Source: Enoplolaimus lenunculus
Taxonomy: Eukaryota; Nematoda; Enoplea; Enoplida; Thoracostomopsidae
Length of the DNA stretch: 64,000 nucleotides
Reading direction: 5' to 3'
NCBI GenBank assembly: GCA_030248215.1
Contig: JASANG010000864.1
Coordinates: 452,848 to 516,847 of the forward strand
Part shown: piece after piece, positions 55,231 to 64,000 of the stretch
Numbering within the stretch: position 1 is the stretch's first letter
Layout of the letters: each line of letters opens with the position of its first letter
The notes under the pieces: model-generated
The model's database searches: none
Told to the model about the DNA's origin: nothing
Seen by the model: the letters and a program-made list of their open reading frames with translations, nothing else
Made by a program: the position numbers and the translations under genes

Positions 55231-55400
55231 TCGCTTACACCTACAACTCTGAATCTAAATTTTTCATTACTTATAGCAGCGATACAATGATATCGTTTAA
55301 TAGTGCCTGGTATATTCGGTGACATTGCTAGTTTCAGGCTTTGATGCAGCGGTGTCCACGCCTCGCGTATCGCCTGTCCGACCCACATTTGATTGGTAAA
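55231..55400 (-). other. Unassigned minus-strand coding-like stretch
   Basis: Minus ATG at 55388 reads MWVGQAIREAWTPLHQSLKL, AMSPNIPGTIKRYHCIAAIS, with a GTGTAAGC donor-like site before it enters the family F repeat. No partner exon. Confidence 0.18.
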
Positions 55401-56225
55401 TTTTCATTTTACACTTACCAAAATGTGTCATGGTTGATATTGAAACGTTGAATATATATTTAATTTTTTCGCATTATTACGCTTGTGGGGATTTTTTTTT
55501 CAAGGTTTTATTGGATATTTGATGGTTATATATCATTATTGAACTGAGGCGGATTTGACTGGACTGGCCACCTGCTGTGATAGCTAAAAAGGGATGAAGC
55601 TATTAATCCGAAGTCTGTCTTGATTTTTGAGGATCATAGCTGGAGTGGGTTTTTTGGCAGCATGAAAAGCGTAGGCAGCGGCAAACACAACCCGAAATGC
55701 AGTTAGAAAATATTACGCTAGTGTTAGAAAGGCGTAACAGTAGTATAAGCATATTCCTAAGACTAAACTTCAGCAGAAGGACAAACCTATAACTAGCAGC
55801 CTAAACTAATACCTAAACAAAAACTTAGTATATATAGTATGGCCTAAATATTTGGTGACATACTCATGAATTTTAGATATATACACCGACGTTTTGACAA
55901 TGTACAGTATATACAGCTCATGAATTGAACTTCGAAATCTTTGATATACTTCGTCAGTTTCGAACGGTGGCAATCAGAGGTGTAAGCGGTTAAAGATTTT
56001 TTACCCGCGATGCGCTTAACCCGCGGAATTTTTATTTTTTCACCCGCGGGTATCAAAATTTTCTTACACGGCCCGCGTTTACGTGGTGGTACTCGTGGGT
56101 AACGTGTAGCTCTGGTTTGAATTAGGAGACGTACGCTCGTCTCTGTGTAGCACCAGTCTGCAGTTAGGAACAAGTTGTCAAATTAATTGCGTCATTTGTG
56201 GTAATTTGAATTCTACATCAAAGTA

Positions 56226-56292
56226 GGTTTGTGCAGTCCTGCAACAGCCTATTTCGGAGAGAGTGAATTTGACTCACCATTTTTTGAAGTAT
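56226..56292. repeat. Family D fragment (right arm)
   Basis: TTTGTGCAGTCCTGCAACAG, CCTATTTCGGAGAGAGTGAA and TTTGACTCACCATTTTTTG. Confidence 0.75.
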
Positions 56293-56695
56293 ATCATTGT
56301 ACTCCATAACAGCTCGCAACTTTAGAATATTCCTTGTTTCAAATGTAAATCCATGTTAACCTAACCACTCCCTCATTCTTCCGCACCCCTACGATTGCCC
56401 AGGGCACCTCTAAGCCCTCGGCAAAACCGATCCACAACACGATTTCAAATACCTTTGCGCTGTCGATGCAATTCAGGTTAAGTATTGCGTTATTTACGCT
56501 TATTTGACTTCTCGTTCAATATTCTAGCCGTGACCCCTATTTTAGCAATAAATCCATCCACCTTAGCTATGTATCCCCCTGCTAAAAAAACCCAATTTTC
56601 ACTATTTACCTCACGATCATGGTATTATCTCATAATGCATTTGCGACCATTTCCGGTGTGTTGCACAAAATAGCAGTATTACCCTTACATACACC

Positions 56696-56904
56696 GGCCC
56701 ATGTAAAGATCAGAGGCGGAACGTTTTTCTGTGGGACTAGAATAGAGTAAGCTTAAGCTTTAGACTAATTTTTTTGCTTGGCTTAGGCTTAGGCTTAGGC
56801 TTAGGAATATACTCATTCTTACGCTTAGGCTTAGGTTTTGGCTTAGGCTTAAGCTTAGGAATATGCTTATAATACTGTTCCTCCCGTGTTCTTTACACTG
56901 GCCC
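56696..56904 (+). mobile_element. Family A element, complete, 209 bp
   Basis: GGCCCATGTAAAGATCAGAG at left, CCGTGTTCTTTACACTGGCC at right; two hexamer blocks separated by ATACTCATTCTTACGC. Flanks CATACACC and CATCCAGC agree at 6 of 8. Confidence 0.85.
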
Positions 56905-57479
56905 ATCCAGCCAACTATAACGTTTCACATTTATTAGATTTGTTTTAGATTCAAACTGTGTTTTTGGCTTTTCTTCGTGATACTGAATATTCATTTGAAT
57001 TTATTTATCCAATGGTGTGTAGATTGCGTCAAAATTACCCATGAAATGGTCGATTTCATGACCAAACCCATAATGGTGTGAACCAGAGCCTATGCAGTAC
57101 CTCAGTGGACCTGCTATTGCTAGGGGGAGTTTAGGCTTAGGCTTACGCTTATGCTTACGAGGAGTTTCGGGTTTAGCTGGCTTATTGTTTGGTGGACTAT
57201 TTTTTCTCGTTATGTACTTCTGCCTACTTTCAGTAATTTATTATGTTTTAAAATTAAGTTTGATTCGAATTATATGTCAAACTACAGTTTTCGAATATAT
57301 TAATAAACCGTTACTGGAATGCAAACTGATTTTGATTGGAGGATTGGGAAGCCGGACCAGATATACCGGATATATTGATTTTTCGCGCGAAAGTATATAA
57401 ATATATTTTCAACCCGATTAATTTATTTCGAACTTATTTTTTGATGCCGTGGAAAATTGCAAATTTTAGTTCGTTTGCT

Positions 57480-57592
57480 TTGAAAATTTTTGGTTCCCCT
57501 AGAAAATTGTCAACCTTGCTTATACGTCGACAAAAAACCCTTGTATGCCTCTACCGAAAGCCTCCCAGCAAGGGGAGGTGACTACAGACTGG
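57480..57592. mobile_element. Family E fragment
   Basis: GGTTCCCCTAGAAAATTGTC, AACCTTGCTTATACGTCGAC and AAGGGGAGGTGACTACAG; left end missing. Confidence 0.55.
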
Positions 57593-57888
57593 AACGTTTA
57601 GCAGCTGCAAGAAGCATAAGTTGCCAGTTTAGTGATAGGTCTTGTAACTTTTCGAATTAGTCAATCAGTGATTATGAAATTCCACACATTTTGTAGTAGA
57701 ATTTGCGGAAAATGATGAGCAAGTATGCACCAATAGTTCGTCAAGATAGCACTGTCACGACATCCATAAACGTTTGTTAGACGAAGTTTTGGCCAGGGCG
57801 ATCCTATTTCACATTTCACCATTTAATATAATTATTTTTTTTTGCAAATTACAACAAAATGTTATGCGTAGCAATTTGCACTCCGACA

Positions 57889-58194
57889 TATATATGTCGT
57901 AGGCCAATCTGCCATTCAGGCGAATTACCAATTGGCCTAGACCAATCTGGTATTTTATATCATAGCGTTTGACCTAGGCTAAACTGTTATTGAACTTAAA
58001 ACCAATCAGATTTTATTATTGAGAAACGATGCAACAGCGTTAACCAGTCAGCGTTGGTTTTACATCACTGTTGTTTTGCTGCACCACTTAATCGTTATTT
58101 TGCCTAGGCGAAACTGCTCTTAAGCAAAATATCAGATTGGCCAAGCCAATTAGTAATTGGCCTGAATAGCAGATTTGCCTACGACATATATATT
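57889..58194. mobile_element. Family L MITE, about 306 bp, about 85-bp inverted repeats
   Basis: ATATATATGTCGTAGGCCAA and TCTGCCATTCAGGCGAATTA at left; TAATTGGCCTGAATAGCAGA and TTTGCCTACGACATATATAT at right. The inner pair GACCTAGGC/GCCTAGGCGAA also matches. Only copy seen here. Confidence 0.8.
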
Positions 58195-58929
58195 ATACCT
58201 TGCGCTATTTGTTTTATGACGTACTTGTTCGTGACAAACAACACCTGCACGTTGATACTTCACCTTGAATTCTAACTCTGCGTTCGTGAAGTTACGTTGA
58301 GCTTGAGTTGTTTGACGTTTTTAGCTTCAATTTGTTTAAAATTGTAGATATTCCTTGTTGAAAAAAGTAAATAAAAGATATCCAAATTTCAACGTTGTTT
58401 TGCCTTAAAATAAATATTGCGCACAAGTTTCGTTCCCTACGCTTATTGTTCAACTTGAATTCGGCGTTCGAAAAGTAAACTCGTTTTGCTCAATTTTGAA
58501 AGCGTATATTTTTCACCACACTGTTGTTTAGCTTTATTCACGAGGAGTTGAAGCTTAAAAGTGAGTAATATATTACGTGTCTTAGTTGAATATACCTTTT
58601 TAAGTTGGAATAGATGTTTTAAAACATTTTCTGTAGTGTTTTGACATTTCCTTCTTAAAGCTGAAAATAAATACTGTAAAATTTAATTTTAGCTACGATG
58701 CTAACAGGAGCACTGAAGGCACAAAATTTTCTAGCAGGAGCCATTCCCTTTGACCTGCCGTTCCCTTTTCCAATCAACAATTATTACTAGCGGGTTTAAA
58801 TAATTCCTGCGAAGCATCTTAAGTTTTGCTACACTTGATCTGGTGTTGCCAAAAAATTTCAACTGCAAGGAATGAGTATGTTTGTAAAGTGGTTGGTGTT
58901 CGGTTTTCCTCGAAAGGTATTGTGGTTCT

Positions 58930-59258
58930 GGCTCATGTATAAAACAGGGCCGGAACAGTAGTATAAGCCTATTCCTAAGCCTAAGCTTAAGCGTATGTAT
59001 AAGCCTATTCCTAAGCCTAAGCTTAAGCGTATGTATAAGCCTATTCCTAATCCTGAGCTTAAGCGTATGAATAAGCCTATTCCTAAGCCGAAGCCAAAGC
59101 CTAAGCCTACACCTAAGCTTAAGCATCAGCCTAAACGTATGGATGAACCTATTCCTAAGCCTAATTGTAAGCCTAAGCAAAAACAATCGTCTAAAGCTTA
59201 AACTGACTCTATTATAGCCCCTCCGGAAAACGATCCGGCCCTGTTCTATACATGGTCT
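58930..59258 (-). mobile_element. Family A' element with perfect 8-bp target duplication
   Basis: Left GGCTCATGTATAAAACAGGG, right CCGGCCCTGTTCTATACATG. GTGGTTCT is repeated exactly at 58922-58929 and 59259-59266. Interior units AGCGTATGTATAAGCCTATT plus CCTAAGC hexamers. Confidence 0.9.
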
Positions 59259-59607
59259 GTGGTTCTGCTGTCGAGTTTGAATGTGCTAATACGCTCACTC
59301 GGTCTATAAACGCAATGATTTTAGTTTCTTTAGTTTCACTTTAGCGACTACAGTAATCCTATTTTAGTGGAAAACTTGTCAGATAAAAGTTGAATGACTT
59401 TGGGGCGACGACAGATTATTAATATTCCACTCCGTTAAGTAGGCATCGCCGCAACACGCTTAGGTGACGGCTTTTGCGAACAATTAGGCAGTTTTGAAAT
59501 TAAAATATTCAAATGATCGGGCCTCCGGATTCTTGTACCCTTTCTCACCACATTTAACGTAAAGGCGTAGACTTCGCGAACTGCATAGACAAAGGCTTAG
59601 GATTATG

Positions 59608-60055
59608 GGCCAATGTAAACATCGAGGGTGGAACAGTTTTTTGTGGGACTAGAAAAGAGTAAGCTTAAGCTTTAGACTATTTTTTTTTGCTTAGCTTAGG
59701 CTTAAGCTTAGGAATATGCTCATTCTTACGCTTAGGCATAGGCTTAGGCTTAGAAATATGCTCATTCTTACGCATAGGCTTAGGCTTAGAAATATGCTCA
59801 TTCTTAGGCTTAGGCTTAGAAATATGCTCATTCTTACGCTTAGGCATAGGCTTAAGCTTAGAAATATGCTCATTCTTAGGCTTAGGTTTAGAAATATGCT
59901 CATTCTTACGCTTAGGCATAGGCTTAGGCTTAGAAATATGCTCATTCTTACGCTTAGGCTTAGGCTTAGAAATATGCTAATTCTTACGCTTAGACTTAGA
60001 CTTAGGCTGACGAATATGCTTATAATACTGTTCGCCCCTGTTCTTTAAATTGATC
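59608..60055 (+). mobile_element. Family A element with long array and 8-bp target duplication
   Basis: Left GGCCAATGTAAACATCGAGG, right GCCCCTGTTCTTTAAATTGA. Flanks GGATTATG (59600-59607) and GAATTATG (60056-60063), 7 of 8 equal. Array 59695-60010: AAATATGCTCATTCTTACGC units with (TTAGGC)n and TTAGGCATAGGC variants. Frames of 80-110 codons are by-product. Confidence 0.9.
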
Positions 60056-60281
60056 GAATTATGGATATGTATATACAGACAAACCTTACCCTGTTGTCAA
60101 GTTTTCAGTAGTATCAGGGAAATATCCTACTTCCTGCTCTCCGTTGAATAGTCTTTGAACTAAACTTCACTGCACTTAATATTATTCGTTAAAATAAACA
60201 AGCATTACTTAAATATTTTGGAAATGGTAAAGATTACATTTAGGTTTAGGTTTACGTTCAAGCCTTAAAAAGCTTACAACC

Positions 60282-60347
60282 TATTCTGCACATGTGCTCT
60301 GTACTGCAGATGTTAAATATCAGCGCTTTACCACTAAACTCACGCGC
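60282..60347 (-). other. tRNA-like remnant
   Basis: On the minus strand GCGCGTGAGTTTAGTGGTAA, AGCGCTGATATTTAACATC gives a plausible acceptor start, D arm and anticodon arm (loop ATTTAAC). The T arm and 3' acceptor are not recognisable, so a functional tRNA is unlikely. Confidence 0.35.
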
Positions 60348-60589
60348 AATAGTTTAGGTAATACAAAATGTACCTACGCCGCAATATATTTGCGCACATT
60401 TCAACGTCAATATTATTAAATTGAAGAAAACGTTCAGAAAACTTCGACTCGAAAAATTCTCTCAATATTTGAACAGCTTGCAGTAACCCCAGAGTTGGTG
60501 GAAACGTGCATAGTTTAAAATGGTAAATTTATCAAGCATTTAGCTTGCAATTTTAAAATGGGCGAAAATTATTCTAGATAGGGAAATAG

Positions 60590-60591
<2 letters not shown>

Positions 60592-60663
<72 letters not shown>

Positions 60664-60725
60664 CATACATATATATGTATATATATTTATATATAATATA
60701 TATTTATTTATTTATTTATTTATAT
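60592..60725. repeat. (TA)n/(TTTA)n microsatellite
   Basis: About 60 bp of pure TA, then TATATGTATA-type and TTTA repeats. Confidence 0.95.
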
Positions 60726-61498
60726 ATATCTTTGAGTTTTGCCTCCAAAGTCATCATTTTGGCCCAAATTACTTCTAGGTGCGCCTGTGTACCACGTGAC
60801 AGCAACGGTATAACCTTCAGCTTCAGGCTAATTTTTATGTTTCTGCTTAAGAAGACGCTTCGGTTAAGACACTTCACTGACGCTTAGGTTCGGACTACTG
60901 CTACACACCCCATAACCGTCACATTGGCCTGAACAGGTTCTTTTACGGCTAATTTGGGTTCAATTTTGCTTAAATGTATTGCTTTTAACTTTAATCTTAA
61001 TTATTCTGTTACGATCTCGTATCACCGGCTTGTGGTACGTAACTTTTGAATCGATATATCGAAGTTTACAAAATTATGTAATACACTTTGTGGGTCGAAA
61101 TGAACTACAGGTCAAAATTTGACAGCCACTCTCAAGTATCACAGTAGTGTTCGGTGGTTTGAAAACCTGTCGCTAACTGGTGTTAGCCGGTGGAGCGATT
61201 TGAGAATATTCTCGTCTATGCATTAAGCATTAATCACGGCTTAGCAAAGCTAAAATATAATATTATTTCCTTCAAATATTAATATAATTTTGTTAACACA
61301 AAGCTTAGCCGATTCAAAAATGATATATACAGCCTGCGGTATTTTAGACTATCAACAGCAATTCCTTAAGCTAAGGTAATGTATATATGCAAAACCAGGT
61401 ATGTATATAGGTAACAGAGAAACACTTTTCATATTTTTGACGCAATAATTGAAATGCCTGCTTTTGTCGGTTTAAAATTCAATTGCTGTACTGTAGTG

Positions 61499-61874
61499 AC
61501 CCGAATAAGAGGGGATCTGATATTTATTTGGCCTCTTCAAAGGGCCACCCTTCGTTACTAATATATCAGGTATTGCAACTATCCGCTGAATTAACCGTTT
61601 ATTTGTCCTGTATCAAAAGCTTGAGCGATAATGCAAGGTTATACGTTGGAATGTACCTACTTTCAAAACTTAAGTATACTTTAAAGTTGCGAACTCATGT
61701 TTATTTGGGCGTGGAATTATTTATGCACTACGAGGGACAATTGACATATACAGAGTCTAATTAGGGTTAAGATACTCTATCTGCTTACGGATTCTTAGGG
61801 ATACGGACTCTTATTCATTGGGACCCAAAATGGAGACCCTTTTATTGCCCCCTCTTATTCGGGTCACTACAGTA
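61499..61874. mobile_element. Family C element, about 376 bp, perfect outer termini
   Basis: TACTGTAGTGACCCGAATAA at left, TTATTCGGGTCACTACAGTA at right, exact complements. Interior shortened compared with the 450-bp copies. Confidence 0.9.
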
Positions 61875-62559
61875 CTCAAGCGGTAAAACAAATAAACTTT
61901 TATAAGTACTTGCACCGTTGTGAAATGAAATTCAAGCTTACACACGTCTTTTTTCAGATTCTCGCAGTGACTGAAGCACAGTTTAAAAATACCATACTGA
62001 TGCTTGATTCAACATTTGAAAGCTATTCTGAATTTATTTCAACAAAATAGAACGCAACTATTATAAGCTTTGACAAATAATTTAGTTTCCATCGAACTAT
62101 TATACCGATCGGGAGACTAGATAAATAATATTTACTTTAGGCAAACCCTAAACTATTACTACTAGAACTATATACCAGTACAAAGGTAATATAGGTATAT
62201 TTTGACGATTGCATGGATCGAATCAAAATTGTATAGCGACGCTAACCAGAAGTATATTATGTAGTTTTGAACAGGTAAAATTTTCCAAATATAAATTTCA
62301 ACGTTTTAATTGTATTCTCAGCTGGCGACAACGTAGCTACAACTGCATTTAGTCTAAACTAAAAGCAAAATGTTTTGATGACTCTTGTTCAAAGTTTGGT
62401 CTGGCGAGCGGTTTTACGTTAGGTTTAACTATACCAATTGCCAGAAATTGAAAGGTTTTCTTAGGTACTAATATACATAGAGCAAAACCAACGGCTGATG
62501 CTATTTATGAGTCTGTCCGTAGGAAAACACAGGATATTGGCGGACTTAGCCATTTGGAG
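61875..62559. other. No feature seen
   Basis: AT-rich, no open frame or repeat I can name. Confidence 0.5.
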
Positions 62560-62830
62560 GCTTAGGATATAGGTTTAAGTTTCGGATTAGGCTTAGGTTT
62601 AGAATTCGCTTTAGGTTTAAAATTAGCCTTACGTTTAGAATTAGTCTTCGGTTTAGGATTAGGCTTTGGTTTAAAATTTAGACTTAAGTTTAGAATTAGA
62701 CTTCGGTTTAGGATTAGGTTTAGGTTTAAAATTAGCCTTAGGTTTAGAATTACGTTTAGGATTAGGCTTAGGTGTAGGATAACACTTTGTGAACGGGCTA
62801 GCGCTCAGGCTTAGGCTTGAATTTAGACTT
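62560..62830 (+). repeat. Degraded minisatellite of TTAGG-type units
   Basis: GGCTTAGGTTTAGAATT, AGTCTTCGGTTTAGGATTAG and GGCTTAGGTGTAGGAT variants at 12-18-bp spacing with AAAATTAGCCTTA interruptions; no element ends. Confidence 0.75.
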
Positions 62831-63361
62831 TGGTTTAGTGGACAAGACGTCTGTAAGTAACGCGGGCCTAGGGGACAACGGCTATTTAGACAAGAGCATG
62901 TGACGTACCCGTTTTTGGATTGAACAAAATGAAAACACCCCGTGAATCTTCGTTATCATTTAAGAAAGATCCCAGAGTGCCGTTAAGACGCAGGCAACTG
63001 CATCTCATAAGCCGCATTCGAAAGAATTGCAGACGAGTTGCGTTTTAATTGCAAAAAGTTAAAGCTCGACATATGTGTTGTATAAATATTGCAACTGCAG
63101 TATGCATATACATAGTTTGCAACTGCATAGCGTCGCGTCTTATTACTGATTAGACGTGCAATTCTTGTGTTCCTATGGCAACTTTTGTGAAAAAATGATT
63201 CGTCCTACACCAGTTGTAGATCGGGCTAATTAAAATGAAAAAAGTAAAGTTTTCCAAAACTTTTATTCCGTTGAGGCTGAAATTTTTTGATAATTAAAGT
63301 TTTGTAAGTCTTGCAAACTTTTCGCAACAATTTTTTATTAATTACAACCTGCGGGAATTTT

Positions 63362-63565
63362 GGGCTCATGTATAGAGTAGGGCCGGAACAGTAGTATAAG
63401 CATATTCCTAAGCTTAATCCTAAGCCTAAGCCTAAGCCTAGGCGCAAGGATGCGGTTATTCGTAAGTGTAAGCCTAAGCCTAAGCAAAAAATTTAGTCTA
63501 AAACGTAAACTGACTCTATTACAGCATCTCCGGAAAACGATCCGGCCCTGTTTTATACATGGGCC
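63362..63565 (-). mobile_element. Family A' element, 204 bp
   Basis: GGGCTCATGTATAGAGTAGG at left, CCGGCCCTGTTTTATACATG and GGCC at right; few hexamers, TCTCCGGAAAACGATCCGG block as in 58930-59258. Confidence 0.85.
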
Positions 63566-63686
63566 AACTTTTGTTCGGGGCGATGCGACAAAGTTTGGCT
63601 AACATCTCGGCGTTTTGATATTTTTGAGTAATTTGTTTAAATTACATGACTTTTTGCTTCACAAAATTTCCTTCACTTCAATACCA

Positions 63687-63833
63687 GGACCGCAGTCAGC
63701 TCATCTTGCTAGCGGAGGCTAAAACATTTTCAAGCGGTGCATACAAGGATTTTTGTTGACTTACAAGCATGGATGAACCTTTTCTAGGGGAGCCAAATTT
63801 TTTTCAGCCCGCCCCCCCCCCCCTTGGCTACGG
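63687..63833. mobile_element. Family E element
   Basis: GGACCGCAGTCAGCTCATCT at left, CCCTTGGCTACGGTTCC at right; interior TTGACTTACAAGCATGGATG. A 12-C run near 63812. Confidence 0.7.
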
Positions 63834-64000
63834 TTCCGTTTAATACTCAATATATATATATCCTGGTCTGAGGAATCCGGCGATAGTAAACTTTAGGTAG
63901 TTAGCTCTTGTTCAGTTTCTCGCACATTTAACCTTAAGATTTAGGCTCAGGCTTAGGCTTATGAGCAATACGTAACTGAACTTGAAAAAGAGGATGTACA

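Overview
This window is eukaryotic, almost certainly metazoan, nuclear DNA. It is AT-rich, has GT-AG introns and very few genes, and is packed with short inverted-repeat elements. No bacterial operons, CRISPR arrays, rRNA genes or intact functional tRNA genes are visible. I cannot name the lineage from sequence alone.

Two spliced genes are well supported, both on the + strand. Gene 1 (from before the window start to 2195) encodes a protein with a long Gln/His-rich N-terminal region, a Ser/Thr/Asn-rich middle, one transmembrane helix and a short basic/Ser tail. Its two visible exons join in frame, and an AATAAA lies 200 bp past the stop. Gene 2 (12730-16021) has three exons whose phases match exactly. 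It gives a 268-residue Pro/Ser/Gly-rich protein ending in two closely spaced transmembrane helices. I recognise neither by name. Both look like membrane proteins, and nothing here links their functions.

The rest is mostly small non-autonomous transposons, listed by arbitrary letters. Families A/A' and B have GGCC-type termini and TTAGGC-derived hexamer arrays, and several copies are flanked by 8-bp direct repeats, as in hAT elements. Family C is about 380-460 bp, starts CTGTAGTGACCCG and is flanked by TA. Family D is a near-perfect long hairpin of about 210 bp. Family E is about 150-170 bp and ends in GGCCCGTAGCC. F, H, I, J, K, L and N are further inverted-repeat or dispersed families. One family has piggyBac-style TTAA-CCC...GGG-TTAA ends and a tRNA-like internal sequence.

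By region: 1-2.4 kb gene 1; 2.4-12.6 kb mixed elements; 12.7-16.0 kb gene 2, with elements in both introns; 16-21 kb a dense, partly nested cluster; 21-64 kb gene-poor with scattered elements, AT microsatellites and hexamer arrays. A few short stretches look coding but cannot be tied to a gene, and are given low confidence. Long KPKP/LSLS/RLRL reading frames are translations of the hexamer arrays, not genes.
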